Positions 25,735-35,783 of a DNA stretch of 64,000 nt are shown here, piece by piece. Position numbers and translations under genes: made by a program. The notes under the pieces were generated by a model. It was not told the origin of the DNA and did not search any database. It saw only the letters and a list, made by a program, of their open reading frames with translations. How positions within the stretch are numbered: position 1 is the first letter of the stretch; the number at the start of each line of letters is the position of its first letter. Origin of the DNA: Halopiger xanaduensis SH-6 (GTDB taxonomy: Archaea; Halobacteriota; Halobacteria; Halobacteriales; Natrialbaceae); NCBI RefSeq assembly GCF_000217715.1, contig NC_015666.1, positions 1,562,270 to 1,626,269 on the forward strand, given 5' to 3'.

Positions 25735-25815
25735 TCAGGTAGCAGCGTCGCGGCTACCGGTTGCGAGGTTGCTCGTATCGAGCGATTCGCGCCGCGGCGG
25801 GTGGAGGGCGGGCAT
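25735..25815 (-). CDS. Possible 26-residue upstream ORF of the lipoprotein gene
   Basis: ATG at 25815 opens a 26-codon frame (MPALHPPRRESLDTSNLA...) ending TGA at 25735, one codon before the lipoprotein ATG and in the same frame. A strong TATA-like GATATTTATC at 25837-25846 places the transcript start on this ATG, so it would be a leaderless uORF. It may be non-coding leader instead. Confidence 0.3.
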   Translation of the reverse strand: MPALHPPRRESLDTSNLATGSRDAAT

Positions 25816-25907
25816 ACGCGCAGTTGCGAGTAGTCGGATAAATATCTTGTCGCAGCAGTTGACAGAAGCGGCGAGAAAGTCGCAGTCGAACGTACTCGTC
25901 TAGCCCG

Positions 25908-27851
25908 TCAGTCCTGCAGGAAGTCCGGCTGAGTCCGCTGCTCCTCGAGTTCGGCCTCGAGGTGCTCTTTGAACTCGTCGATTTCGACGTCGTACTCCTG
26001 ATCCTCGAAGCGGTCCCGGACCGAGATGTTACCGGCCTCCTCCTCGTTGTCGCCGACGATGATCTGGTAGGGGACCCGGTCGTCGTGGGCCGCGCGGATC
26101 TTGCGCTCTAAGGTGCTGTCCCGGTCGTCGACCTCGACGCGGAAGTCGTCGAACTCGTTGGCCACCCGGTGAGCGTAGCCGAGGTTGTCGTCCGAAATCG
26201 GCAGCACGCGGACCTGCTCGGGGGCCAGCCACAGCGGGAAGCGACCCTCGTAGTGCTCGATGAGCATCATGAAGAACCGCTCGTAGCTGCCGTAGAGCGC
26301 GCGGTGGATCATGACGGGGCGATGTTCCTCGTTGTCCTCGCCGACGTAGTTCAGGTCGAACCGCTCGGGCATATTGAAGTCCAGTTGGACCGTCGGGCCG
26401 TCCCACGAGCGCCCGATGGCGTCCTCGAACGCGAAGTCGATCTTCGGGCCGTAGAAGGCGCCGTCGCCCTCCTCGACCTCGTACTCGTGGCCGTGATCCT
26501 CGAGGACGCTCTCGAGTTGCTCTTCCGCACGCTCCCAGATCTCGTCGGAGCCGACCGACTTCTCGGGGCGCGTTGCCAGCGCCATCTCGTACTCGAGGTC
26601 GAACGTCTCGAGGACGTCCGTGATCATGTCCATGATCTGTTCGACCTCCTGCTCGATCTGGTCGGGGCGGACGAACAGGTGGCCGTCGTCGATGGTGAAC
26701 GCCCAGACCCGCGAGAGACCGGAGAGTTCGCCGCGCTGCTCCTTCCGATAGACTTTGCCGTTCTCGGCGTAGCGGATCGGGAGGTCGCGGTAGCTCCAGG
26801 ACTGGTCCTGGAAGATGGCGGCGTGACCGGGACAGTTCATCGGCTTCAGGCCGAACTCGTCGTCGCCGACGTCGAAGATGAACATGTCGTCCTGGTAGTT
26901 CTCGTAGTGGCCCGACCGGTGCCACAGGTCCGTCTTGAAGACGTGGGGCGTCTCGACGTACTCGTAGCCCGCGTCCGTGTTGAGGTCCTCGACGAAGTCC
27001 TCGAGTTCCTTGAGGACGGTCTTTCCCGGCGGGTGATACAGCGGCAGTCCGGGGCCGGTGACGTCCTGGATCGAGAAGAGGTTCATCTCGTTGCCGATCC
27101 GGCGGTGGTCGCGCTTCTCGGCCTCGCGCTTGCGCTCGAGGAAGTCCTCCAAGTCGCTCTCGTCCTCGAAGGCCGTCCCGTAGATGCGGGTCTGCATCTC
27201 GTTTTCCTCGTCGCCGCGCCAGTAGGCGCCGGCGATCTCGAGCAGTTCGACGACGCCGATCTCGCCCGTCGAGTCGACGTGCGGGCCGGCACAGAGGTCC
27301 TCCCACTCGCCCTGCGAGTAGAAGGTGACGGTATCCGACTCCTCGGCGAACTCGGAGAGCAGTTCGAGCTTGTAGGGTTCGTCGGCGAGGCGCTCTTTGG
27401 CCTCCTCGATCGAGACTTCCTCGCGCTCGATCTCGTAGTCTTCCTCGATGATTGCCTCCATCTCGGCCTCGAGGTCCGCGAGGTCCTCCTCGTCGACGTC
27501 TAAGTTGTCGAAGTCGTAGTAGAAGCCCTCGTCGGTCGGCGGCCCGATCGCGAGGTCGACGTCGTCGTAGTGGCGCTCGACGGCCTGGGCGAGACAGTGG
27601 GCCGCGGAGTGGCGCATGACCTCGAGGTACTCGTCGGACCCGTCGGTGACGATCTCGAGTTCGGCGCCGTCGTAGACGGGTTCCTCCTTGGCGACGAGGT
27701 CGCCGTCGAGCTTGCCGGCGACGGTGTCGCTGCCGAGGCCCGGCCCGATCTCGTAGGCGCAGTCCTCGACGGTTGCGCCGGCGTCGACGTCGAGTTCCGA
27801 TCCGTCCGGCAGTACGACTGCGATCCGCTCCTGTGAATCTGATTCTGACAT
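25908..27851 (-). CDS. thrS: Threonyl-tRNA synthetase, bacterial-type with editing domain
   Basis: 647 residues from [20 protein letters not shown]. Order: TGS domain (1-70), N2 editing domain with HxxxH (HSAAHCLAQ) and CxxxH (CAGPH), class II catalytic core with motif 2 ([18 protein letters not shown]), motif 3 and a C-terminal anticodon-binding domain starting [11 protein letters not shown]. The editing domain is the bacterial/eukaryal kind, not the D-aminoacyl deacylase-like domain of most archaea; haloarchaea are known to use this form. Start at 27851 removes a spurious upstream extension. Confidence 0.96.
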   Translation of the reverse strand: MSESDSQERIAVVLPDGSELDVDAGATVEDCAYEIGPGLGSDTVAGKLDGDLVAKEEPVYDGAELEIVTDGSDEYLEVMRHSAAHCLAQAVERHYDDVDLAIGPPTDEGFYYDFDNLDVDEEDLADLEAEMEAIIEEDYEIEREEVSIEEAKERLADEPYKLELLSEFAEESDTVTFYSQGEWEDLCAGPHVDSTGEIGVVELLEIAGAYWRGDEENEMQTRIYGTAFEDESDLEDFLERKREAEKRDHRRIGNEMNLFSIQDVTGPGLPLYHPPGKTVLKELEDFVEDLNTDAGYEYVETPHVFKTDLWHRSGHYENYQDDMFIFDVGDDEFGLKPMNCPGHAAIFQDQSWSYRDLPIRYAENGKVYRKEQRGELSGLSRVWAFTIDDGHLFVRPDQIEQEVEQIMDMITDVLETFDLEYEMALATRPEKSVGSDEIWERAEEQLESVLEDHGHEYEVEEGDGAFYGPKIDFAFEDAIGRSWDGPTVQLDFNMPERFDLNYVGEDNEEHRPVMIHRALYGSYERFFMMLIEHYEGRFPLWLAPEQVRVLPISDDNLGYAHRVANEFDDFRVEVDDRDSTLERKIRAAHDDRVPYQIIVGDNEEEAGNISVRDRFEDQEYDVEIDEFKEHLEAELEEQRTQPDFLQD

Positions 27852-28198
27852 GAGTGTGGTGTGGATGTGGCTGTGGCTATCGCTGTAACTGATCTGGGAA
27901 CTTCTGTGAGAAGTTCGGCGGGTGGTCCGCCCGGGCCGCTCGGCTCTGTCGGTCCTGCGACGACGACACAGCGAGCGGTAGGTGTTGGTGTGGATTAGAA
28001 GCGGGCAAACGCCCCTGTAAAGCGGACACCTACCATCGTGGATACGCGTAGTCTCGAGCAGGTTAAAAACATTGTGATGGTCTGCGAGCGCAGCGACGGC
28101 AGCCGTCGCGCTGTCGCGCCATCGTACGGTTGTTCCGTCTCGAGGCGGTCGGCGGCGAGACCGGTACTCGTTTCTCGTTGCCGTGCGACTGGTAGCGC
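27852..28198. other. 347-base intergenic region between thrS and the HAD gene
   Basis: The divergent promoters of thrS and the HAD gene must lie here. I see no ORF with coding character and no RNA gene. AT-richer patches are near 28055-28075, and a GC hairpin (arms GCGACGGC/GCCGTCGC) lies at about 28093-28109. Confidence 0.5.
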
Positions 28199-28918
28199 AT
28201 GGCAACCGCCGTGCTCTTCGACCTCGACAACACGCTCTACCCGTACCCGCCGTGCAACCAGGCGGGGAAAGCCGCCGCACTCGAGCGAGCGCAGGAACTA
28301 GGTTACGACTTCGACCACGAGTCGTTCGCCGAGTTCTATCAGGCGGGTCGCCGCGAGGTAAAACGCGACACCGGCGGCACCGCCGCTTCCCACGAGCGCT
28401 ACCTCTACTTCAAGCGCGCCCTCGAGCTCCACACCGGGTCGCCTCGGCCGGGCGACGCGCTGGCGCTGGGCGACGCCTACTGGAGCGCCTACCTCGAGGA
28501 GATGAGCCTTGTCCCCGATGCAAAGGAGACGCTCGAGGAATTACAAGAGCAAGGCGTCGATATCGCGATCACGACCAACCTCACGACGACGATCCAGCTC
28601 GCGAAACTCGAGCGACTGGGACTGACCGACTACGTCGATCTGGTGCTCACGTCCGAGGAGACCGGCCAGGAGAAGCCCGCGTCGGTCATGTTCACGCTGC
28701 CGCTCGCGCGACTCGACAGTCGGGCGTCGGAGGCGGTGATGGTCGGCGACGACCTCGAGGCCGACATCGCGGGCGCGAACGCGGTCGGCCTAGAGACGGT
28801 GCTGTTCGATCCGAGCGAGGAGTCGGACGCGACCGAGTCGGCGGACCGCGCCGCCACGGAACGGCAAGCCGACCACAGCATAGATACTCTCGGAGAGCTA
28901 ACCGATCTGGTATCGTGA
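28199..28918 (+). CDS. HAD-superfamily hydrolase (subfamily IA, pyrimidine-5'-nucleotidase-like)
   Basis: 239 residues. Motif [11 protein letters not shown] (residues 6-15) with nucleophile Asp, motif II ITTNLT, motif III Lys in [10 protein letters not shown], motif [19 protein letters not shown]. An alpha-helical cap of about 90 residues follows motif I, as in the haloacid dehalogenase IA class. The start ATG matches the hydrophobic strand. Its TGA overlaps the GTG of the aldolase gene, so the two are translationally coupled and probably functionally linked. Confidence 0.9.
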
Positions 28919-29574
28919 TCCTCGAGACCGAGCGCCGAGCAGTCGTCGAGCACGCGTCCGAGTTGGCCGACCTCACGCCGGGTCGGACGGGGAACCTGAG
29001 CGTTCGCGGTAGCGGTGACGACACCGACGCCGGCCCCGGAGACGCCTTCGCGATTACCCCGACCGGCGTCCCCTACGACGGGTTCGACGTCGAGGACGTG
29101 CCGGTCGTCGGCACCGACGGCGAGCGACTGGACGGCGAGATGGCACCCAGCAGCGAGGTGCCGATGCACAGCGCCATCTACCGGCGCGAGGACGTCGGCG
29201 CGATCGTCCACACCCACTCGCCGTGGGCGACGGCGCTCGCCGTCGCAAACCAGCCGCTGCCGCCGATCCACTACATGATCGTCGCCGTCGGCAAGCGGGT
29301 CCCCGTCGCCGAGTACGCTCCTTACGGCACCGACGAACTTGCCGAAAACATCGTCACTGCGATGACCGAAGCCGGCTCGACGGCGTCGCTCATCGAAAAC
29401 CACGGCCTCGTCGTCACCGCTCCCGACCTAGAGACCGCCCTCGAGAACACCCATCACGTCGAGAGCTTAGCGCGGCTCTACCTCGAGTCCCGTTCGGCGG
29501 GGCTGGAACCGCAGACGCTGACGGACGACCAACTCGAGACGGTGCTCGAGAAGTTCGAATCGTATGGGCAGTGA
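28915..29574 (+). CDS. Class II aldolase/adducin family protein
   Basis: 219 residues with a GTG start inside the HAD gene stop (GTGA). Motifs: [13 protein letters not shown] (substrate phosphate loop), [20 protein letters not shown] with acidic Glu, [12 protein letters not shown] zinc HxH, and [10 protein letters not shown] with a further His (THHVESLA). Fuculose-1-phosphate-type aldolase activity on a ketose-phosphate is expected. Together with a phosphatase it could act in a 5-deoxy-sugar-phosphate salvage route, but nothing in the window proves this. Confidence 0.88.
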
Positions 29575-29604
29575 GAGTTGGCGGAAACTACAATCAAGCG
29601 ACAG

Positions 29605-30108
29605 CTATTCTCGGAGGTGCGGTCGAAACAGGTCGTCTTCGTGCAGGTTCGGAGGCAACGTCTCGAACCACCGCGCCGCTCTGATTTCGCCCTGTTCGAC
29701 GCCCAGCCGCTCGACATCGGGAATCGATCCGTCCGCTCGAGCGTCGAACACGAGGAACTGCGCCGATAGTCGAGTCTCGCCGCCGTTCTCAGTTTCGGAG
29801 ACGTACGTCTGATCGATACCGAGCAGCGGCTCGTCGATCGTCGCCTCGAGGCCCGTCTCCTCGCGCACTTCGCGCCGCGCGGCGTCGGCGGGCGCTTCGC
29901 CGGACTCGACCGCGCCGCCGGGGACGATCCAGCCGTCGGACCAGCGGTTCTTGACGAGCGCGATCCGTCCGTCGGGATCGGTGATGCGGGCGGCGGCGGT
30001 TAGTCCGGTTCCCTCGACGGTCCACTCACGAAACGCCTCCACCTTTGACGGCGAGAGTTGGATCGTCTGCTGCTCTCGCGGAACGTGAGACGGAATATTG
30101 ACAGTCAT
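29605..30108 (-). CDS. Nudix hydrolase
   Basis: 167 residues. The Nudix box GGAVESGEAPADAARREVREETGLEA (residues 76-101; full consensus REVREETGLE) is intact, flanked by ALVKNRWSDGWIVPGG and a C-terminal beta segment AARWFETLPPNLHEDD. Such enzymes cleave nucleoside diphosphates linked to another moiety; substrate unknown. Its 5' end (30108) is 40 bases below the stop of pyrE (30149) on the same strand, so it may be co-transcribed behind pyrE. Confidence 0.92.
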   Translation of the reverse strand: MTVNIPSHVPREQQTIQLSPSKVEAFREWTVEGTGLTAAARITDPDGRIALVKNRWSDGWIVPGGAVESGEAPADAARREVREETGLEATIDEPLLGIDQTYVSETENGGETRLSAQFLVFDARADGSIPDVERLGVEQGEIRAARWFETLPPNLHEDDLFRPHLRE

Positions 30109-30148
30109 CGCTGATCGCTCGAGGGCATTGGAAACGAAGCTGCTGCAA

Positions 30149-30682
30149 TCAGTCCCGCTCCGCGTCCGCCAGCAGCTCCTCGGCTGTCACCAGCGCCTCC
30201 ATCTCGACGCCGGCGTCCTCGACGTTCTCGCGGCCGCCCTCCTGCCGGTCGACCACGACCAGCGCGCGCTCGACGGTCGCGCCCGCCTCGCGCAGCGCCT
30301 CGATCGCGTCGACGAGGCTCGTCCCCGTCGTCACGATGTCCTCTAAAACGACGACCTCCTCGCCCTCCTCGAGGCGGCCCTCGATCAGGTTGGCCGTCCC
30401 GTAGTCCTTGCGCTGCTTGCGCGCGATGACGTAGGGCGCGTCGGCGGCGACGCTCGTGGCGGCCGCGAGCGGGACCGCGCCGAGGGCGACGCCGGCGAGT
30501 TTGTCGCCCGGTTCGATCCGCTCGGCGAAGGCGTCGGCGATGGCCTCGAGGCAGGTCGGGTCGGTCTCGAAGAGGTACTTGTCGACGTAGTACTCGCTGG
30601 TGCCGCCGTGGGAGAGTTCGAACTCGCCGAACTTGACGGCCTCCGCGTCGCGCAGGGCGTCGATGAGTTCCTGATTCGTCAT
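30149..30682 (-). CDS. pyrE: Orotate phosphoribosyltransferase
   Basis: 177 residues from [40 protein letters not shown], the flexible loop [14 protein letters not shown] and the PRPP-binding motif [19 protein letters not shown] are all present, the standard OPRTase set. It makes orotidine monophosphate from orotate in pyrimidine synthesis. Family length (170-215) is met. The start ATG follows a region with no upstream in-frame coding sense. Confidence 0.95.
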   Translation of the reverse strand: MTNQELIDALRDAEAVKFGEFELSHGGTSEYYVDKYLFETDPTCLEAIADAFAERIEPGDKLAGVALGAVPLAAATSVAADAPYVIARKQRKDYGTANLIEGRLEEGEEVVVLEDIVTTGTSLVDAIEALREAGATVERALVVVDRQEGGRENVEDAGVEMEALVTAEELLADAERD

Positions 30683-30814
30683 TGCTCGGAGTGGCGTGCC
30701 CCGACGAAATAAGCGGTGTGGAACCGCGCCGACGGTAGTGCCACGACGGCGGCAGTCGATCTGCGAACTTCCGCGAAAGCCACATTTTACTCGCACAGCG
30801 GCGAGGTCTAGGTG

Positions 30815-31777
30815 ATGACACCGCAACGCGCCGACGAACCGCATCCCGACGTGCAGCGATTCCTCGAGCGCTACGAGTCGATCGAGGCGCTGTCGTTCGA
30901 CGAGGGCACCGTCGAGGACGCCAGGGGGATGTTCGAGAAACTGCGCAGCGGCGAGCCGGTCGTCGACCTCGAGTCCGTCGAGGACCGGGCGATCGAGGGC
31001 CCGCGCGGCGACGTTCCGATTCGGGTCTACGAACCGGGGACCGACGGCGAGGAGCGGCCGCTCGTGCTGTACTTCCACGGCGGCGGCTGGGTCGTCGGCA
31101 GCGTCGACACCCACGACGATACCTGCCGAAAGTTCGCCGACGAGACGGGGTATCCCGTGGTCAGCGTCGACTACGGACTCGCCCCCGAATATCCGTTCCC
31201 CGAGGGGCTGCTCGACTGCTACGCCGCCCTCGAGTGGGCCGCGGAGGCGGAGACGGCCGCCGAACTGCGCGCCGATCCCGACCGGCTCGTCCTCGCCGGC
31301 GACAGCGCCGGGGGCAATCTCGCCGCGGCGACCGCGCTGCTCGCCCGCGACCGCGGCGGACCCGACGTCGCGTACCAAGTACTGCTCTACCCCGTAACGG
31401 GAGATCCGCGGCCGACCGACGCCTTCGAAGAAAACGCGGAGGGCTACTTCCTCTCGGCCGCCGATTCGTCGTGGTTCGAGCGCCACTACTTCGCTCGCGA
31501 CGTCGACCGGGGCAACGTCTACGCGCTGCCGCGGCGCGCGCACGACCTCTCGGACCTGCCGCCGGCGACGGTCGTCACCGCCGGCTTCGATCCGCTGCGA
31601 GACGACGGCGCCGCCTACGCCGAGCGCCTCGAGGAGGCGGGCGTCCCGGTCAGCTACCACAACTACGAGGACATGATCCACGGCTTCTTCGGCATGATCT
31701 CGGCGCCGGTCGACGTCGACGTGGCCCACGAGGCCTACGCGCGGGTCGCGGCGGATCTGGAATCGGCGCTCGAGTGA
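30815..31777 (+). CDS. Alpha/beta-hydrolase esterase, hormone-sensitive lipase family
   Basis: 320 residues. The oxyanion motif HGGGWVVGS, nucleophile elbow [11 protein letters not shown], Asp in GFDPLRDDG and His in MIHGFFGM form the HSL-family catalytic set. The first 80 residues form a helical cap region. The ATG at 30815 is used; a GTG directly precedes it. TATA-like CATTTTACTC lies about 30 bases upstream. Works on short acyl esters in general; natural substrate unknown. Confidence 0.93.
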   Translation: MTPQRADEPHPDVQRFLERYESIEALSFDEGTVEDARGMFEKLRSGEPVVDLESVEDRAIEGPRGDVPIRVYEPGTDGEERPLVLYFHGGGWVVGSVDTHDDTCRKFADETGYPVVSVDYGLAPEYPFPEGLLDCYAALEWAAEAETAAELRADPDRLVLAGDSAGGNLAAATALLARDRGGPDVAYQVLLYPVTGDPRPTDAFEENAEGYFLSAADSSWFERHYFARDVDRGNVYALPRRAHDLSDLPPATVVTAGFDPLRDDGAAYAERLEEAGVPVSYHNYEDMIHGFFGMISAPVDVDVAHEAYARVAADLESALE

Positions 31778-31858
31778 GCTGCCGAGCACGTCGAAAACCG
31801 AAAATCGCTCGAGTCGTCAGGGATCGGGCTGGGCCAGCAGGTTCGTTCTCCAGCCCGA

Positions 31859-32404
31859 CTACCAGGGTTCGTTCTTCAGTCCGAGCTTGTACGCGATCAC
31901 GTTCGTCGAGACGTGCAGGATCGGCGTGACGACGACGACGACCAGGATCACGTCCCACGTGAAGACGTCGCGGAACCAGTCGGTCGCGAGCAGCGCCGTC
32001 AGCGGCAGGGAGACGACCACGAAGTCGAGCTGGTCGAGTCCGGGGAACATCGCGCCGCGCTGGCGACCGGCTCGGCGCTTGAGAAAGGAGGCGAGGATGT
32101 CGCCGAGCATCGCCCCGGCGGCGAGGCCGAGCGCCGCGAGCGGCTCGAACGCGGGCACGTCGAAGCCGAGCGCGTCGCTGACGGCCGGTGCGAGGACGGT
32201 CAGGAGGGCCGCCAGCGCGAGCCCCGCGAGAATCCCCGTCGCCGTACCGCGCCAGGTCTTGCCGTCCCCGAGTACCCGTCTATCGCCCCACGTTCGACCG
32301 CCGTCGATCGGTCGTCCCCCGCCGGCTAGCACCGCGGCGTTGTTGGGAACGTAGGCCGGCAGCATCGCCCAGAAAGCGACGACGACAGTCTCGAGTAGCG
32401 TCAT
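31859..32404 (-). CDS. carS: CDP-2,3-bis-(O-geranylgeranyl)-sn-glycerol synthase (CDP-archaeol synthase)
   Basis: 181 residues with four to five membrane segments (about 1-20, 55-75, 85-105, 130-150, 155-175). PAYVPNNAAVLAGGG, DRRVLGDGKTWRG and LGDILASFLKRRAGRQRG, with FPGLDQLDFV, are the hallmarks of CarS. It activates unsaturated archaeol phosphate with CTP for head-group attachment in ether-lipid synthesis. The start ATG at 32404 is chosen over longer non-coding upstream frames. Confidence 0.95.
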   Translation of the reverse strand: MTLLETVVVAFWAMLPAYVPNNAAVLAGGGRPIDGGRTWGDRRVLGDGKTWRGTATGILAGLALAALLTVLAPAVSDALGFDVPAFEPLAALGLAAGAMLGDILASFLKRRAGRQRGAMFPGLDQLDFVVVSLPLTALLATDWFRDVFTWDVILVVVVVTPILHVSTNVIAYKLGLKNEPW

Positions 32405-32596
32405 ATCCGCGGGGACGAACCCCCGCGTCTTAATCGCCGGTGGTTTCTCGTCGCCGTCGCAGAGATCGTCGCGGCTCGGATCGCCCGCGAGCGACGGGCC
32501 GCGCTCGAGCGTAGCGCGGCCGCCGTCGGGACTGGTCCGTCGCACACACTTTCACGGACACCAAACACCTTACGTCCGGCCGTCGATGCCTCGAGT

Positions 32597-33439
32597 ATGA
32601 TTCCGCCCATCGCGGACCGGTTCGTCGCGGGCGAGTCCCCGGCGGAGGCCCTCGAGCACGTCCGCCGGCTCAACGGCCGCAACGTCAAGGCGATCGTCAA
32701 CCTGCTGGGCGAACACTACGACGAGCGCCCGCCCGTTCGCTCGGACGCGGCGGAGTACCGAGCGCTGGCCGGCGACATCGCGGGCTCGAACCTCGATGGG
32801 TGCATTTCGGTCAAACCCACCCAGTTGGGACTCGACCTCGGCGAAGACGTGTTCCGCGAGGAACTGGCTGGCGTCGTCGAGGCCGCAGCGGACCACGGCG
32901 TCTTCGTCTGGATCGACATGGAGGACCACACGACGACCGACGCGACTCTCGACGCCTTCGAGGACCTCGCACGCGAGCACGAGGGAGGTGTGGGGGTCTG
33001 CGTCCAGGCCAATCTCAAGCGGACCCGCGACGACGTCGAGCGGCTCGCCGACGTCCCCGGAAAGGTCCGGTTCGTCAAGGGCGCGTACGACGAGCCGGCC
33101 GACATTGCCTACAGAGACGCCGAGCGCGTGAACCGCGAGTACGAGGCCTTGCTCGAGTACGCCTTCGCCCACTACGACGACGGGCCGACGATCGCGGTCG
33201 GGAGCCACGATCCGGCGATGATCGAGCGCGCGATCGACCTGCACGAGGAGTACGGCACCGACTGCGAGTTCCAGATGCTCATGGGCGTGCGCGAGGATGC
33301 CCAGTACGACCTCGCCGCCAACTACGAGGTCTGGCAGTACGTCCCCTACGGCCCGCGCTGGAAGTCCTACTTCTACCGGCGCGCGATGGAACGGACGGAG
33401 AACCTCCGGTTCGCCCTGCGGGCGATCCTCGGCCGCTAA
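32597..33439 (+). CDS. Proline dehydrogenase (FAD-dependent)
   Basis: 280 residues. A TIM barrel of the PutA/ProDH family: ISVKPTQLGL, VWIDMEDHTTTDATLDAF, VCVQANLKRT, VRFVKGAYDEP, IAVGSHDPAMI, EFQMLMGVREDAQYDL and the signature YVPYGPRWKSYFYRRAMERTEN. It oxidises proline to pyrroline-5-carboxylate, passing electrons from FAD to the membrane chain. The length is that of stand-alone bacterial-type monofunctional enzymes. Confidence 0.95.
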   Translation: MIPPIADRFVAGESPAEALEHVRRLNGRNVKAIVNLLGEHYDERPPVRSDAAEYRALAGDIAGSNLDGCISVKPTQLGLDLGEDVFREELAGVVEAAADHGVFVWIDMEDHTTTDATLDAFEDLAREHEGGVGVCVQANLKRTRDDVERLADVPGKVRFVKGAYDEPADIAYRDAERVNREYEALLEYAFAHYDDGPTIAVGSHDPAMIERAIDLHEEYGTDCEFQMLMGVREDAQYDLAANYEVWQYVPYGPRWKSYFYRRAMERTENLRFALRAILGR

Positions 33440-33478
33440 AGGGAAGGGCTCATTAGCCCGTGGTGAGAGTCTCACGAC

Positions 33479-34168
33479 ATGGCTTCGTGGAAGCGGGACT
33501 TCGCGAGCGGGCTCATCGTCCTCGGCCCGATTCTCATTACCCTCTACGCTATTTACTGGCTCTACGGAATCGTCGCCGGCGTCACGCCCGGGATCATACT
33601 CAGGCCCGAAGCGCTCGAGCCGCTCGGGAACCCGCAAACTCGCGAACAGCTCGCGCAGTTCCTGCGCGTCGTCGTCGCGCTGACCGTCTTTACGATCCTC
33701 ACCTTTTCCGTCGGCTACCTCATGCGGACCACCGTCGGCAGCCTCGTCGAACGGCTCGTCGACAACGTCGCGAACCGCGTCCCCGTGATGCGGGTCATCT
33801 ACAACGCCTCGAAGATGGCCGCCGAAACCGCCTTCGGCGAGCAGGAATCGCTCCAGAAGCCGGTCAAACTCGAGGTGTGGGAGGGGCTCCGGATGACGGC
33901 GTTCAAGACGGGGAAAGTGACCGACGACGGGCGGGAGATCCTCTTTCTGCCGACGTCGCCGAACATCACGACGGGGTACGTCATCGAAGTCAAGCCCGAC
34001 CGGATCACCGAGCTCGACGAGGACGTCGAGGACGCGCTGACGCGGGTCTTAAGCGCCGGGTTCGGCGACGCGGATCGCCAGCGAGGGATGGACGCGGGAG
34101 TCTCGATCGACGTGGTCGACGAGACGACGAATCCGAACAAGAACGCGGAAGCGTCGGACGACGACTGA
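33479..34168 (+). CDS. DUF502 family membrane protein
   Basis: 229 residues. Two hydrophobic segments (GLIVLGPILITLYAIYWLYGIVAG near 9-32 and VVVALTVFTILTFSVGYL near 63-80), then a soluble domain with VPVMRVIYNASKMAAETAF and VFVPTSP-like LFLPTSPNITTGYVIEVKPD, the DUF502 pattern. Ends with an acidic DEALTR-to-DDD tail. Its role is unknown in any organism I can name. It lies 40 bases downstream of the proline dehydrogenase and may be in its transcript. Confidence 0.9.
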   Translation: MASWKRDFASGLIVLGPILITLYAIYWLYGIVAGVTPGIILRPEALEPLGNPQTREQLAQFLRVVVALTVFTILTFSVGYLMRTTVGSLVERLVDNVANRVPVMRVIYNASKMAAETAFGEQESLQKPVKLEVWEGLRMTAFKTGKVTDDGREILFLPTSPNITTGYVIEVKPDRITELDEDVEDALTRVLSAGFGDADRQRGMDAGVSIDVVDETTNPNKNAEASDDD

Positions 34169-34183
34169 CGACTACCGACGGCG

Positions 34184-34684
34184 CTACCGCTCGTCCCGGC
34201 GTCGTCCCTGCGTCATGAACGCGAGCGCCGCGCCGAACAGCGCGCCGTTCTTGAGGAAGTGGGTGAGTTCCTGCTGCTTTGTCTCCGGATCGTCCTCGTT
34301 CCAGAAGTCGTGCATCACGGGCGTCGTCCCTGCGAGGAAGCCGGCGATCGCGGCTGCGCCAGCCGCCGGCCGACGCCACAGCGCGACGCCGAGCCCGCCG
34401 GCCAGCAGCGCGGAGCTGACCGCGGGCACCGACCGTTCGGGCGCCGGTGCGTCCTTGGCGTCGGCGTACTGAACCCGCTCCTCCAAGTTCCGGAGGTTGT
34501 CCACCGCGGTGAACGCGAGAATGCCGCCGAAGATGGCGCGGCCGAGGCGAAACAGCGGGTCTTCGGCGATCGAGTCGGCTTCGGACCCCTTCCGTGTGGT
34601 CGTGCTCGCTCGTGAGGCGGTTTCGGTTTCCGGTTCGGATCGCTCTCGAGAACGCGAGCGCGGTAGCTGGAGTAGTGATCGCAT
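34184..34684 (-). CDS. DoxX-like small membrane protein
   Basis: About 166 residues with this start; the N-terminal 50 are Arg/Ser/Glu-rich and the exact start is uncertain (34729 is an alternative). The core LGRAIFGGILAFTAVDNLRN, SSALLAGGLGVALWRRPAAG, AAIAGFLAGTTPVMHDFWN and LKNGALFGAALAFM reproduces the four-helix DoxX pattern. Convergent with the DUF502 gene at 15 bases. Function unknown. Confidence 0.78.
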   Translation of the reverse strand: MRSLLQLPRSRSRERSEPETETASRASTTTRKGSEADSIAEDPLFRLGRAIFGGILAFTAVDNLRNLEERVQYADAKDAPAPERSVPAVSSALLAGGLGVALWRRPAAGAAAIAGFLAGTTPVMHDFWNEDDPETKQQELTHFLKNGALFGAALAFMTQGRRRDER

Positions 34685-34853
34685 CACTCGAGAGACGGCG
34701 ATCCGTCCGGTTAGCTTCCGGCGTGGCATTTGCGTGCCTGTAGGGGACGATAGCGTCTCGCTCGACGGCAAACAACGGTCGGCGTAGAAACAGACTTCGT
34801 CGAGGACACTCGAGCGGCCGACTAACGTCGTCCCCTGAAGCGAGTGAATCGGT

Positions 34854-35783
34854 TCAGACGTACTCGAACCACTCGTCGTACTCGTCGGTCTTACGCTCGA
34901 CGACCTCGAAGAACGTCGACTGGATGTCCTCGGTGATCGGCCCGCGGGAGCCGTCGCCGACGACGACGTTGTCGACCTTCCGGATCGGCGTCACCTCGGC
35001 CGCGGAGCCGGTGAAGAACAGCTCGTCGGCCGTGTGAAGTTCGCCCCGCGAGATCGAGACGTTGTCGTGGACCGTGTAGCCCAGATCCTCGGCGAGTTCG
35101 ATCACGGTGTCGCGGGTGATGCCGTCGAGGATCGACTCCGAGAGGCCGGGCGTGTAGATCTCGCCGTCGCGCACGAGAAAGAGGTTCTCGCCGGGGCCTT
35201 CGGCGACGTGGCCCTCCTTGTTGAGGACGATCGCCTCGGCGAAGCCGTTGCGCCGGGCCTCCTCGCCCGCGAGCATGCTGTTGACGTACAGTCCCGTCGT
35301 CTTCGCGTTCGTCGGAATCTGACTCGAGGCGTGCTTGCGCCACGAGGAGATCATCACTTCGATCCCGTTCTCTAAGGCGTCCTCGCCGAGGTAGGCGCCC
35401 CACGGCCAGACCGCGATGGCGGTCTTGGTCGGGCAGTCCTTCGGGCTCACGCCCAGCGAGTTGTAGCCGTAGAAGGCGATCGGCCGGATGTAACAGGACT
35501 CCAACTCCTGACGCTGGATGAGCTCCTTGGTCGCCTCGGTGAGCTCCTCCTTCGTAAAGTCGATGTCCATGTCGTAGGGCTTGGCGGACTGAAAGAGCCG
35601 CTCTAAGTGCTCCTCCCAGCGGAAGATCGCCGGCCCGTTTTCGGTGTCGTAGCAGCGCGCGCCCTCGAAGACCCCGCTCCCGTAGTGGAGGCCGTGGGTG
35701 AGCACGTGGACCTGCGCGTCGTCCCAGTCGACGAACTCGCCGTCCATCCAGATCGTGTCGACGTCCATCTCGTCGAATCCCAT
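34854..35783 (-). CDS. ilvE: Branched-chain amino acid aminotransferase
   Basis: 309 residues from MGFDEMDVDTIWMDGEFVDW. Fold-type IV PLP transaminase: THGLHYGSGVFEGARCYDT, YIRPIAFYG, TTGLYVNSMLAGEEARRNGF with PLP-binding Lys (NAKTTGLYVNS), EGPGENLFLVRDG, GITRDTVIELA and FFTGSAAEVTP. Interconverts leucine, isoleucine and valine with their keto acids. The catalytic and substrate-binding residues are intact. Ends the operon alone; the divergent neighbour is at 35894. Confidence 0.95.
   Translation of the reverse strand: MGFDEMDVDTIWMDGEFVDWDDAQVHVLTHGLHYGSGVFEGARCYDTENGPAIFRWEEHLERLFQSAKPYDMDIDFTKEELTEATKELIQRQELESCYIRPIAFYGYNSLGVSPKDCPTKTAIAVWPWGAYLGEDALENGIEVMISSWRKHASSQIPTNAKTTGLYVNSMLAGEEARRNGFAEAIVLNKEGHVAEGPGENLFLVRDGEIYTPGLSESILDGITRDTVIELAEDLGYTVHDNVSISRGELHTADELFFTGSAAEVTPIRKVDNVVVGDGSRGPITEDIQSTFFEVVERKTDEYDEWFEYV

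Noticed and set aside
26169-27503. 444-codon plus-strand frame antisense to thrS
   Set aside because: Composition mirrors the thrS codons, with Val/Leu/Asp bias of a shadow; no independent features.
28091-28113. Hairpin with arms GCGACGGC/GCCGTCGC as riboswitch or terminator
   Set aside because: Very short and GC-only, no conserved surrounding structure, and no poly-T stretch.
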